From positions 1-64,000 of the forward strand of contig NZ_QLVG01000033.1 in assembly GCF_003382685.1 (NCBI RefSeq): a stretch of 64,000 nt of DNA, read 5' to 3'. Every line of letters starts with the position of its first letter. The stretch's first letter is position 1. The translations under genes and the position numbers were made by a program. Under the pieces are notes generated by a model. It saw nothing but the letters and a program-made list of their open reading frames with translations. It made no database searches and had not been told where the DNA came from. Below, piece after piece: positions 43,663 through 51,772 of the stretch. The DNA comes from Halorussus litoreus (GTDB lineage Archaea; Halobacteriota; Halobacteria; Halobacteriales; Haladaptataceae).

Positions 43663-45141
43663 TCAAGCGAAGTCGGTCAGCCCGGATTGGGCCTCGTCGT
43701 CCGAGTCGTCGCTTCCAGCCGACCCGTCACCTCCGTCGCCACCGCCCGAGTCGTCGTCCTCGTCGGGTGCGTCGGACGCCGACGCGTCGGCGTCCGACGC
43801 ACCCGACGCGTCGCGGACCGCTCCCTCGAACGCGCCGCCGGAGTGCTCGACGGCCGCCTCCTCGCGGAGCTGTTCTGCGTCCTCGACGATACGCTGGACC
43901 TTGTTCGTGTCCTCGCCCGACCCCGTGACGAACGAGACGTGCTCGGCGTCGAGATCGTACACCGCGGTCATGGCGACCGTCAGTTCCCGGTTCTTGCAGT
44001 GGTGGGTCATCGACGCGAGGAACGGGACGATCTCCCGGCGCGCGGTCGACATGCTCACGCCGTCGGACTCGGCGATCTTCCGAGCCACGTAGTCGCGCTT
44101 GTTCCGGCTCGCGCGCGAACTCCCGAGCTTCCGCCAGTAGCTCGGCGGGCCGTACCGGGTCCAGCCGCCCTTCTGGCCGTCGCGGGCCGCCGCGACCCCG
44201 GCGGCGACGTTGTCGCCCGCGTAGCGCCAGTACGAGTAGTCCTGGGTTGCCCGCACCCGGCCGAGCCACTTGTCGGCGTTCGAGAGGAACTCGTAGGCGG
44301 TCGCCAGTTCCCTCCCTTCGTAGTCCTTCGGCACGTTGTCCTCGACCCAGTTGAGCAGGTCGTCGGGCGTCTCGTCCACGTCGTAGGACTCCTGAAGCGC
44401 GCCTTGAGCGTCTTCCTCCTTGAACACCGCGTCGAGGAAGTCGAACACGCCGCTGGTCCGGTCGCGCTCGCCGGTGACCTCCACGTCCGCGGCAGTGAGT
44501 CGCTCGCTGGTCTCGGCGATGGCCTGCAGGTCGTTGACCGCCGACCGGAGGTCGCCGTCGTTCTTCTCCGCGATGGCCTGGAGGGCATCCTTCTCGTATT
44601 CGATGCCCTCCTGCTTGCAGATGTGCCGGAGCGCGGGCACGATGGAGCGGGCCGACACGTCCCGGAACTCGATCTCCTGGCAGGCGTTCCGGAGCGTGTT
44701 CGACATGTCGTAGAACTCGTTGGCGATGAGCACCATCGGCTGCCCGGCGTCCTTGACGACGCCGGTGATGGCTCGCGAGCCGCCCCGGTCGACGTTGCCG
44801 TGGAGGTTGTCGGCCTCGTCCATGACGACGAGTCGGCGGCCGATCTCGCCCTGCGCCTGCTGGGTCAGCGTCCCGCTCTTGGCGGCCTCGCCCGCGATCT
44901 GGTCGACCACGTCGGCGGTCCGGGTGTCGCTGGCGTTCAACTCGATGGTCGGCCACCCCATGTCGTTGGCGAGCGCGTGGGCCGCGGAGGTCTTGCCGAC
45001 GCCGGGGCTGCCGTGCAGGATGGCAGCCTCCCGGTGGTCGTCCCACGTCTCGGCCCACTCCTGCAACTGGTCGCGGGCCTTGTTGTTCCCGCGCAGCTCG
45101 GAGAGAGTGGTGGGCCGATATTTCTCGGTCCAGTCGGTCAT
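43663..45141 (-). CDS. rfcL: Replication factor C large subunit (clamp loader)
   Basis: This 492-residue AAA+ protein has Walker A GSPGVGKT at residues 44-51 and Walker B VVMDEADNLHG near 103. It loads the PCNA clamp with the RfcS subunit. The C-terminal domain has the helical lid, then a ~60-residue acidic Ser/Asp/Ala linker, then QSGLTDFA at the end. That is a PIP-box-like sequence (Q-x-x-L-x-x-F-A) for PCNA binding. The linker codons contain a perfect 48-nt palindrome (43761-43808). The start at 45141 is unambiguous. Confidence 0.96.
   Translation of the reverse strand: MTDWTEKYRPTTLSELRGNNKARDQLQEWAETWDDHREAAILHGSPGVGKTSAAHALANDMGWPTIELNASDTRTADVVDQIAGEAAKSGTLTQQAQGEIGRRLVVMDEADNLHGNVDRGGSRAITGVVKDAGQPMVLIANEFYDMSNTLRNACQEIEFRDVSARSIVPALRHICKQEGIEYEKDALQAIAEKNDGDLRSAVNDLQAIAETSERLTAADVEVTGERDRTSGVFDFLDAVFKEEDAQGALQESYDVDETPDDLLNWVEDNVPKDYEGRELATAYEFLSNADKWLGRVRATQDYSYWRYAGDNVAAGVAAARDGQKGGWTRYGPPSYWRKLGSSRASRNKRDYVARKIAESDGVSMSTARREIVPFLASMTHHCKNRELTVAMTAVYDLDAEHVSFVTGSGEDTNKVQRIVEDAEQLREEAAVEHSGGAFEGAVRDASGASDADASASDAPDEDDDSGGGDGGDGSAGSDDSDDEAQSGLTDFA
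43761..43808. repeat. Perfect 48-nt palindrome inside rfcL
   Basis: The arm 43761-43784 (CGTCGGGTGCGTCGGACGCC...) is followed with no spacer by its exact complement (43785-43808). It lies in the codons of the Asp/Ala/Ser linker near the C-terminus of RfcL, where coding constraint is weak. Beyond the arms the symmetry stops abruptly. Confidence 0.95.
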
Positions 45142-45245
45142 TGGGAACGGGTAGGTGCGAACGGCGTTTAGTGGTTGCGGAGAACCTCGATGCGGTCGAT
45201 ACCTCTGCCGACACGGCTAAGTCCGCCACTCCCCAGACGCCCACC

Positions 45246-45998
45246 ATGAACGTGGCAGTGCTGTCGGTCGGCGACGAACTCCTCGCGGGCGACACCGTGA
45301 ACACCAACGCCGCGTGGCTGGCCGACCGCATCGACGACCGGGGCGGTCGCGTCCGGCGCATCCTCACGGTGCCCGACGACCGCGAGATGATTGCCGAGAC
45401 GGTCCGTGAGTGGACCGAGGCGTTCGACGCGGTGCTCGTCACGGGCGGCATCGGCGGAACGCCCGACGACGTGACGATGGAGGCGGTCGCCGACGGCCTC
45501 GACCGCGGCCTCGTGGTGGACCCCCACCAGCGCGCCCGCCTCGCGGAGAAGGCCCGCCAGTTCCGCGAGGAGCATCCGGAGATGGCCGAGCAGTACGACA
45601 TCGACATGGACCTCGACGCCGCGACGTCGCTCCCCGAGGGCGGCCGTCCGTTGACCACCGAGGTCGGATGGGCACCGGGCTGTGCGGTCGGGAACGTCTA
45701 CGTGCTGCCCGGCGTCCCCGACGAGATGGAGGCGATGTTCGAGACGGTCGCCGACGAGTTCGGCGGCGACGTGGTCTCGGAAGTGGTCTACACACCCGAA
45801 CCGGAGGGTGCGCTCGTGAGTCGGCTCGACGCCGTGCGCGAGCGATTCGACGCCACGGTCGGGAGCTACCCCGGCGCTGGATCGACGCCGGGGCGGCTGA
45901 AGGTCACCGGAACCGATCCCGTCGAAGTCGGGGCCGCCATCGACTGGCTCCGCGAGCGCGTGGAGACGACGGACACCGAAGCGACGAAGGACGAGTGA
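45246..45998 (+). CDS. CinA-like molybdopterin-binding domain protein
   Basis: The protein of 250 residues starts MNVAVLSVGDELLAGDTVNT. The MoCF/CinA fold shows VLVTGGIGGTPDDVTMEAVA, PLTTEVGWAPGCAVGNVYVL and PGVPDEMEAMFETV. CinA-type proteins act on NAD-derived pyrophosphates or bind molybdopterin; only the N-terminal domain is present, without the amidase domain. It is divergent from rfcL, with about 100 bp between the starts. I chose the ATG at 45246 because the upstream frame crosses the rfcL start region. Confidence 0.85.
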   Translation: MNVAVLSVGDELLAGDTVNTNAAWLADRIDDRGGRVRRILTVPDDREMIAETVREWTEAFDAVLVTGGIGGTPDDVTMEAVADGLDRGLVVDPHQRARLAEKARQFREEHPEMAEQYDIDMDLDAATSLPEGGRPLTTEVGWAPGCAVGNVYVLPGVPDEMEAMFETVADEFGGDVVSEVVYTPEPEGALVSRLDAVRERFDATVGSYPGAGSTPGRLKVTGTDPVEVGAAIDWLRERVETTDTEATKDE

Positions 45999-46055
45999 GT
46001 CCAAGCCCGAGCTACGACGACCGAACGCGGCCACGACCGACGACCGAACTCGACC

Positions 46056-46286
46056 ATGACCGACGACCGATTCGACGTTCACGACCACCGCCACGCCCTG
46101 AAACTTCGGAAGGACGCGGGCGACACCGAACTCTGGGAGAACCGCGAGAACCTCGACTGTCCGGCCTGCGAGGAACAGTTCGACGAACTGCTGATCTCCG
46201 AGCGCAGGGAAAACAGCTTCAATCCGCCCGGCGGCCGGTTCTGCGTTGTTCGGGAAGAAGGGCGGATTCTGGTGTTCACGCACTAG
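46056..46286 (+). CDS. Small Cys-pair haloarchaeal protein (flagella-cluster family type)
   Basis: The protein of 76 residues begins MTDDRFDVHDHRHALKLRKD. DCPACEEQFDELLISERREN gives one CxxC pair near residue 35, and PPGGRFCVVREEGRILVFTH ends it. His residues near the N-terminus could complete a metal site. It resembles small proteins often labelled as flagella (archaellum) cluster proteins, though no such genes are nearby. It starts 57 bp after the CinA-like gene and may share its transcript. Function is not established. Confidence 0.7.
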   Translation: MTDDRFDVHDHRHALKLRKDAGDTELWENRENLDCPACEEQFDELLISERRENSFNPPGGRFCVVREEGRILVFTH

Positions 46287-46334
46287 GTTGTTCGTCTGGA
46301 GTGGTCGGAGAAATAGTTCGGACTAGGGTTAGGC

Positions 46335-46465
46335 CGAAAGCCCTCGGCGCGCTCGCGGTCGTCTCCACGGGATATCCGTCGGTCTCCGCACCGACCCGAC
46401 CGACGGATATCCCGTGGAGACGACCAAGCGATGCGCGAGCGCGCCTCGCCCTTTCATCCGCCAGG
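46335..46465 (+). repeat. Dispersed repeat family A, copy A3 with perfect 28-bp hairpin
   Basis: The outer ends CGAAAGCCCTCGGCGCGCTC and GCGCGAGCGCGCCTCGCCCT...CCAGG are imperfect inverted repeats shared with A2. The inner hairpin is a perfect 28-bp inverted repeat (46357-46384 with 46398-46425; loop of 13). It begins GGTCGTCTCCACGGGATATC and is unrelated to the A2 inner arm. No coding potential is seen in the 336-bp gap containing it. Confidence 0.88.
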
Positions 46466-46484
46466 ACCGCAGATGTAGCACGGA

Positions 46485-46559
46485 GCGCCACTGGTGGCTG
46501 TCTCACCGGGCGCTACTGGCGGCTGTGACACCGGGCGCTACTGGCGGCTGTCTCACCGG
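46485..46559. repeat. 25-bp tandem repeat, three units
   Basis: Three contiguous 25-bp units, GCGCTACTGGCGGCTGTCTC... (46485-46509, 46510-46534, 46535-46559), differ from each other at two to four positions. A degenerate fourth start follows. The units lie just downstream of repeat A3 and upstream (3' side) of the amidohydrolase stop. There is no spacer variation, so this is not a CRISPR array. Confidence 0.85.
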
Positions 46560-46622
46560 CCGAAACTGCCAGTTGATCGCCCCGTCGCGGAATCGCCCAA
46601 CAGCGTCAGCCTCCAAGCGTTC

Positions 46623-47822
46623 TCACTCGACGCGTTCGCCCACGCCGCCCGAACCGAACCCGTCGCCGGCGACGACCTCGCCGCCCTTGACCACCGTCCG
46701 CGGATCGCCGATGGCGGCCACGTCGTCCAGCGGGTCGTCGTCGAGCACGAGGAAGTCGGCGTGGCTTCCGGATTCGAGCGTGCCGGCGTCGTCGAGGCCG
46801 ATCACCTCGGCGGACCGGCCGGTCATCGCGACGATGGCGTCCATCGGCTCCATCGCGTACTCGACCATGAAGGAGATCTCCGCGGCGTTCGTTCCGTGGT
46901 AGTTGAACGGGGTTCCGGCGTCCGTGCCGCTAGCCACGTCGACGCCCGCCTCGACCGCCAGTCGGAACGATTCGACGTGGCGCTCGTACACGTCGTTGGT
47001 CTTCCGGAGGCTCTCGTCGGTCGCGCTGTCGGCGTTGCGGACGATGTGGTGGGGCGCGGAGAGCGTGGGCACGAGCGTCACGTCCTCGGCGACCAGCAGG
47101 TCGACGGTCTCCTCGTCGAGGAACGTACCGTGTTCGAGCGTGTCCACGCCCGCTCGGACGGCCGCTCGCGCGCCAGCCGCGCCGTGGGCGTGCGCGGCCG
47201 CGTGGACGCCCCGGCGGTGCGCCTCGTCGACGAGGGCGTCCATCTCCGCGTCGGTGAAGGCGGGCGAGTTCGGGTCCGTGCCGGGCGTGGTCACCCCGCC
47301 GGTCGCCATGAACTTGACGAACTGCGCGCCCTGCTTGATCTGCTCGCGGACCGCCTTCCGGCACTCGGTCGGCCCGTCGACTTCGCGGCCGAGGTGGTGG
47401 CCGTGGCCGCCGGTGATGGTGATCGACCGGCAGTTGGCGACCGTCCGCGGGCCGGGCAGGTTGCCCCGCGCGATGCGGTCGGCCAGCACCACGTCGAGGT
47501 CCCGCGCGCCCATCGCGCGGACGCCCGTGACGCCGGATTCGAGGGTCGTCCGGGCGTTCTCGGCCTCCGTTAGCGCGAGTTCGGCGTCGCTCATCGCCGC
47601 CACGGACACGACGCTGGCCTCGCCCGACAGCGAGTAGTGGACGTGAGCGTCGACCAGCCCCGGCATCACCGTCTTCCCGTCGAGGTCGTACGCCGGTTCG
47701 TCGCCGCGAGGCTCCGCGTCGCCGACTGCCTCGACGCGGCCCGAGTCGGGGTCGACCCGGACCGCGGCGTCCTCGTGGACCGCACCCGTCCCGTCTATCA
47801 CGCGAGCGTCCCGAATAATCAT
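46623..47822 (-). CDS. Metal-dependent amidohydrolase (imidazolonepropionase/prolidase-like)
   Basis: This 399-residue protein has a composite beta-sandwich and TIM barrel. Metal ligands appear in VDAHVHYSLSG (HxH), FVKFMATGG (probable carboxylated Lys), HAAAHAHGAAG, and SGTDAGTPFN (Asp). It hydrolyses a cyclic amide or dipeptide; substrate not predictable. I chose the ATG at 47822 (MIIRDARVIDGTGAVHEDAA), which opens the sandwich domain. It is divergent from the membrane protein gene at 47946. Confidence 0.9.
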   Translation of the reverse strand: MIIRDARVIDGTGAVHEDAAVRVDPDSGRVEAVGDAEPRGDEPAYDLDGKTVMPGLVDAHVHYSLSGEASVVSVAAMSDAELALTEAENARTTLESGVTGVRAMGARDLDVVLADRIARGNLPGPRTVANCRSITITGGHGHHLGREVDGPTECRKAVREQIKQGAQFVKFMATGGVTTPGTDPNSPAFTDAEMDALVDEAHRRGVHAAAHAHGAAGARAAVRAGVDTLEHGTFLDEETVDLLVAEDVTLVPTLSAPHHIVRNADSATDESLRKTNDVYERHVESFRLAVEAGVDVASGTDAGTPFNYHGTNAAEISFMVEYAMEPMDAIVAMTGRSAEVIGLDDAGTLESGSHADFLVLDDDPLDDVAAIGDPRTVVKGGEVVAGDGFGSGGVGERVE

Positions 47823-47945
47823 CTGTGGAAACTTTTCGTTCCGATGGTTTGAATCTCTCGGACGGCGACCCCGCGTTGGTCGACCGCTCGACGTGACGAG
47901 TCCCCAGCCACAAGATACTCCCTCCGTCGGTGGAAGTTCCCGCAC

Positions 47946-48578
47946 GTGTCTACCATCGACAACTCCGTTCCCGAGAACGAACGAGCCGGTGCGCGGAGCG
48001 TCCTCGGCCGGGGCGCTCTCGCGGGAATCTGCGCGTGGCTGGCGGGCTATCTCGTCGTCTACGTCGCGCGGGCCGACGCCGTCTCGGAGGCGCTCCGCGG
48101 CGTCGGCTTCGTCTCGGAGGTACTCGGCGGCGACGCCATCCCCGCGTGGAAGGGCGTCGCGTGGCTGTTCGCGAACGCGCACTTCGTCGACGCTCGACTG
48201 TCCGCGCCGATGCTCGGAACCGAGACGTTCAACGCGGTGACCGGCGAGGGGTCGGGCCTCCTGCTCGCGCTCCCGCCGGTCGTCCTCCTCGCGGCGGGCG
48301 CGCTGGCGGCGTGGGCGCGACGCAGTGGCTCCGCTCCGCGTAGCGGTGCTGCGGGCGGTCGCGACTCCGGGCTTCGCTCGGCGGTGACGGCGGGCGCAGC
48401 GGTCGCGCTCGGCTACCTCCCGCTCTCGGTTGCGACCGGGTTCCTGACCGAGCACGCCATCGGGGGGTCCGGGCCGACCATTGCGCTCGACCCGGTGACC
48501 GCCGTCCTGCTGGCCGGACTCGTCTATCCCGTCGTCTTCGGCGCGCTCGGCGGGGCCGCTATCGCCGCGCTCGACTGA
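47946..48578 (+). CDS. Haloarchaeal five-TM membrane protein
   Basis: The protein of 210 residues (GTG start, MSTIDNSVPENERAGARSVL) has about five membrane helices: GALAGICAWLAGYLVVYVAR, a second after the loop WKGVAWLFANAHFVDARLS, GLLLALPPVVLLAAGALAAW, VTAGAAVALGYLPLSVATGF and AVLLAGLVYPVVFGALGGAA. This layout matches a conserved haloarchaeal family of unknown function. A charged loop (RRSGSAPRSGAAGGRDSG) separates the halves. No partner is evident. Confidence 0.75.
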   Translation: MSTIDNSVPENERAGARSVLGRGALAGICAWLAGYLVVYVARADAVSEALRGVGFVSEVLGGDAIPAWKGVAWLFANAHFVDARLSAPMLGTETFNAVTGEGSGLLLALPPVVLLAAGALAAWARRSGSAPRSGAAGGRDSGLRSAVTAGAAVALGYLPLSVATGFLTEHAIGGSGPTIALDPVTAVLLAGLVYPVVFGALGGAAIAALD

Positions 48579-48670
48579 CCAACTACCTGTTTCTCTGGCT
48601 GTCCGTCCGCCGCGGACGCGACGGGTTTGTGCTGCACGGCGGTGGCGCTCGCGTTCAGCCTGCACGGCGA

Positions 48671-48717
48671 CCGCGCTCGCGTTTGCGCTCGCCGGGCGAG
48701 CGCAAACGCGAGCGCGG
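48671..48717. repeat. Perfect 23-bp inverted repeat, 1-nt spacer
   Basis: The arm 48671-48693 (CCGCGCTCGCGTTTGCGCTC...) is the exact complement of 48695-48717, with only G48694 between. It lies in the gap after the five-TM gene stop and before the alcohol dehydrogenase promoter. Confidence 0.95.
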
Positions 48718-48831
48718 CCGCGGAGGTCGGGGGTCGTCCTCTGGCGTCTGTGCGAGCATCGCAAGCCGCGACTACCGATTCAGCCACCAATTTTAATGAA
48801 GCATCTGTGGTCATCGGGGACGGTTCACACC

Positions 48832-48957
48832 ATGGAGAACACAGTGCTCCTGCACACGGCGAGTGGTAGCCCGAACGTGGGGAGAGATGACACGGAAACG
48901 GGGAAGGACGACTCGGAAATGCGGCGGAAGCCGGAAACGGGGAGGGGGAATCGATGA
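48832..48957 (+). CDS. Possible 41-residue leader ORF overlapping the dehydrogenase start
   Basis: ATG at 48832 opens [20 protein letters not shown] and continues to a TGA that overlaps the next ATG by 4 nt (ATGA). TTTTAA at 48790-48796 would be a TATA box about 38 nt upstream. The peptide has no known motif. The overlap suggests translational coupling, but the codon signal is short and could be chance. Confidence 0.4.
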   Translation: MENTVLLHTASGSPNVGRDDTETGKDDSEMRRKPETGRGNR

Positions 48958-50123
48958 GAGCGCTCACGTGGCACGGCAAGGAGGACGTGCGCGTCGAGGA
49001 GGTCCCGGACCCGGAGATCGTCAACCCCCACGACGCCATCGTCGAGATCACCGCCACTGCGATCTGCGGGTCGGACCTCCACCTCTACGACGGCTACGTG
49101 CCCACGATGCGCGAGGGCGACGTGCTGGGCCACGAACCGATGGGCGAGGTGGTCGAGACCGGGAGCGCGGTCGAGACCCTCGAAGCGGGCGACCGCGTGG
49201 TCGTCCCGTTTACCATCAGCTGTGGCTCGTGCTGGTTCTGCGAGGAGGACCTCTACTCGCTCTGTGACAACTCGAACCCGAACGCGGAGATAGCCCGCAA
49301 GATGATGGGCCAGTCGCCGGCCGGGCTGTTCGGCTACTCGCACATGCTGGGCGGCTACGCCGGCGGACAGGCCGAGTATCTGCGAGTGCCGTACGCCGAC
49401 GTGGGGCCGGTCAAGGTCGATTCGGACCTGCCGGACGAGCAGGTGCTGTTCCTCTCGGACGTGTTCCCGACCGGCTACATGGCCGCCGAGAACGCCGACA
49501 TCGACGACGGCGACACCGTCGCGGTCTGGGGGTGTGGACCGGTCGGCCAGTTCGCCATCCAGAGCGCGTGGCTGCTCGGCGCTGGTCGGGTGGTCGCCAT
49601 CGACCGCGTGCCCGAGCGGCTGGGGATGGCCCGCGAACACGGCGACGCCGAGACCATCGACTTCGAGGCGGAGGATGTGTACGACCACCTGATGGCGATG
49701 ACCGGCGGGCGCGGCCCCGACAGTTGCATCGACGCGGTCGGGTCGGAGGCCCACGGTACGGGACTGATGGGCTACGCGGACAAGCTCAAACAGGAGGCGA
49801 AGCTCGAAGCCGACCGACCGCACGTCCTCCGGCAGGCCATCCGGTGCTGTCGGAAGGGCGGGACGCTCTCGGTGCCGGGCGTCTACCTCGGGCACGTGGA
49901 CACCTTCCCTGCCGGCCCGATGATGAACAAGGCTCTGACGGTGAAGACGGGCCAGACTCACATGCAGCGCTATCTCGACCCGCTGTTAGAGCGCATCGAG
50001 GACGGCGATATCGACCCCTCGTTCGTCATCACGCACCAAGAACCGCTGGAGAAGGGGCCGGAGATGTACCGGACGTTCCGCGAGAAGGACGACGATTGCA
50101 TCAAGGTCGTGCTGGAGCCGTGA
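48954..50123 (+). CDS. Zinc-dependent alcohol dehydrogenase (formaldehyde dehydrogenase-like)
   Basis: The protein of 389 residues has the catalytic-zinc Cys in [10 protein letters not shown] and [10 protein letters not shown]. The structural-zinc loop is [19 protein letters not shown] with four Cys. The Rossmann motif is [14 protein letters not shown]. The length and the long insert after [16 protein letters not shown] fit the glutathione-independent formaldehyde dehydrogenase-like group, which uses NAD. A purine-rich GGAGGGGG near 48941 may be the Shine-Dalgarno. Substrate not predictable. It ends in a 30-bp direct repeat shared with the downstream region. Confidence 0.93.
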   Translation: MRALTWHGKEDVRVEEVPDPEIVNPHDAIVEITATAICGSDLHLYDGYVPTMREGDVLGHEPMGEVVETGSAVETLEAGDRVVVPFTISCGSCWFCEEDLYSLCDNSNPNAEIARKMMGQSPAGLFGYSHMLGGYAGGQAEYLRVPYADVGPVKVDSDLPDEQVLFLSDVFPTGYMAAENADIDDGDTVAVWGCGPVGQFAIQSAWLLGAGRVVAIDRVPERLGMAREHGDAETIDFEAEDVYDHLMAMTGGRGPDSCIDAVGSEAHGTGLMGYADKLKQEAKLEADRPHVLRQAIRCCRKGGTLSVPGVYLGHVDTFPAGPMMNKALTVKTGQTHMQRYLDPLLERIEDGDIDPSFVITHQEPLEKGPEMYRTFREKDDDCIKVVLEP

Positions 50124-50178
50124 GGGCCGAGGGGGAGTACCCCCGGTCCGTGAGGGCCGAGAGGGAGCTATCCCCGGT
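50118..50178. repeat. 30-bp direct repeat across two convergent stop codons
   Basis: CCGTGAGGGCCGAGGGGGAG... (50118-50147) is repeated almost exactly at 50148-50178. The first copy holds the stop of the dehydrogenase gene. The second holds the stop of the convergent HPP-Usp gene. A local duplication created it. Confidence 0.8.
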
Positions 50179-51592
50179 GGACGATGGCCACGTCGCACTC
50201 CAGTTCGTGCAAGCGCTCGAACGTCGGCGGCGAGACGAACCGGGAGGCCGCCGACCGGTCCGTGCTCGCGCCCACGACGGTGAGGTCGTAGTGGGCGTCG
50301 TTGGCGTCGAGGAACGACTCGATGGACGACCGCGACACCCTCGTCTCGAACGCTCCCTCGAAGGTCTCCACGAGGTTGGCCAGCGTCGTCTCGGCCGACC
50401 GGCGCTCGGCCTCGCGGTCGATGCAGGTGCAGACGCTGACGCTCCCTGACTCGCCGGTGAGCCGCCGCGCGAAGTCGATCATCTGGTGGGCGGTGTCGCC
50501 GGGTCTGCGCACGGGGACGAGCACTCGCTTCCAGCGCTCGCGGACCTCCTTCTCCGGGCTGGACCGGAACGCGATGGTGTCCACGTCGCCCCGGAACAGG
50601 CCGTGGACGAACGACGAGAGGGCCCCGTCCGTCTGCTCGTAGGGTGCGACGATCAGGTCGCAGTTGGTCTCGCGCGCCGTTCGGAGTACCGTTCCCGAGA
50701 GGTCCGTCCCGTCGCCCGCGACGACCACCTCGCACGGGACGCCGACGTCGGTCTCGATGCGGTCGGCCTCGGATTCGAGTCGGTCGACCGACTCGTCGGT
50801 CGCTTCGCCGTCTTCGGTCTCGGCCGACGCCGCCTCGACCACGTCGAGCAGGACGACCTTGCCCGCGTCGTGGGCCGCCGCGAGCCGCGCGCCGAAGGTG
50901 GCCGTCGCGCTCGCGCAGTCGCCCCGCATCGGCACCAGCACGTGGTCGTCGCCGTTCGTGGACTCGTAGAGGAACTGCGACCTGCGCTCGTAGAACTCTC
51001 GTCGCCAGAGGTGGAACGCCGCGGCGACGAGGCTGCTGGCGACGAACACGGAGCCGACGTACTGGACGAAGAACGTCCGAACCGTGGTGGTGTCGCTGAA
51101 GGCAGGTGCGATGAGCGCGAGCAGCGCGGTCGAGAACGCCGCCGGTTCCTCGAAGTCGAGCAGCCACGTGACCGTGCCCGTGAGGAAGACGGCCAGCGCG
51201 GCTTCGGTCGGCGAGACGACGAAGACGGCCGACCCGAGCGGGTTCCGGAGTCCCGTCAGGAGCCCGAGCCAGACGGCCGCCGTCCCGCAGACCGCACCGG
51301 CGGTCAGACCGCCGACGAACGTGGTCGGCGACGCGTACGGCCCCTCCGGGTCGGCGAACAGGGTGAACGTGCCCGACGCGAGCGGCGGGAACAACACGAA
51401 CGGGAGCAGTTCCACCGAGTTCGAGATCGCGGTCACCGCAGCGATGAGCAGCGGGACGAACAGGAGTATCGAGAGGTGGATGAGGTTCGCGGTGTGCTCG
51501 ACCCACCGCCGGAACTCTCGGACCTCGCGGCGCTCGATACGACGCAGCCGCCGGAGGACGGCGTGATAGCGCGCCCGGAGGTCGTCCAGCAT
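50168..51592 (-). CDS. HPP-family membrane protein fused to two Usp domains
   Basis: This 474-residue protein has an N-terminal HPP-type membrane domain of four to five helices (VLFPPLASGTFTLFADPEGP; ASPTTFVGGLTAGAVCG) and two universal-stress-protein domains. The first has HVLVPMRGDCASATATFGAR, the second RWKRVLVPVRRPGDTAHQMI. HPP proteins have been tied to nitrite transport in plants; Usp domains bind ATP or related ligands. It may couple transport to stress signals, which is inference. I chose the ATG at 51592 over a GTG 9 nt upstream. Confidence 0.85.
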   Translation of the reverse strand: MLDDLRARYHAVLRRLRRIERREVREFRRWVEHTANLIHLSILLFVPLLIAAVTAISNSVELLPFVLFPPLASGTFTLFADPEGPYASPTTFVGGLTAGAVCGTAAVWLGLLTGLRNPLGSAVFVVSPTEAALAVFLTGTVTWLLDFEEPAAFSTALLALIAPAFSDTTTVRTFFVQYVGSVFVASSLVAAAFHLWRREFYERRSQFLYESTNGDDHVLVPMRGDCASATATFGARLAAAHDAGKVVLLDVVEAASAETEDGEATDESVDRLESEADRIETDVGVPCEVVVAGDGTDLSGTVLRTARETNCDLIVAPYEQTDGALSSFVHGLFRGDVDTIAFRSSPEKEVRERWKRVLVPVRRPGDTAHQMIDFARRLTGESGSVSVCTCIDREAERRSAETTLANLVETFEGAFETRVSRSSIESFLDANDAHYDLTVVGASTDRSAASRFVSPPTFERLHELECDVAIVHRG

Positions 51593-51772
51593 TGGTATCA
51601 CGTCACCGCCCGAGCGTCAAATGTCTATCCACTCGGCCACTGCCGATACAGTGATTTCGACGCGTCGCAAGAACCCGCCGTAGCGAGTCAGACGACATGG
51701 ATCGAGGCGATAGTTCAAACGCTTCTTTGAGCCTACTGAAAGCACTTTACCCCGGATAGTGAACTGGAGTGT

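Noticed and set aside
46485-46559. Possible CRISPR array
   Set aside because: Units are contiguous tandem repeats without unique spacers, and no cas genes are in the window.
48579-48831. Coding gene after the five-TM membrane protein
   Set aside because: Open frames here read through the 23-bp palindrome and are Arg/Ala-rich, with no start context or family match.
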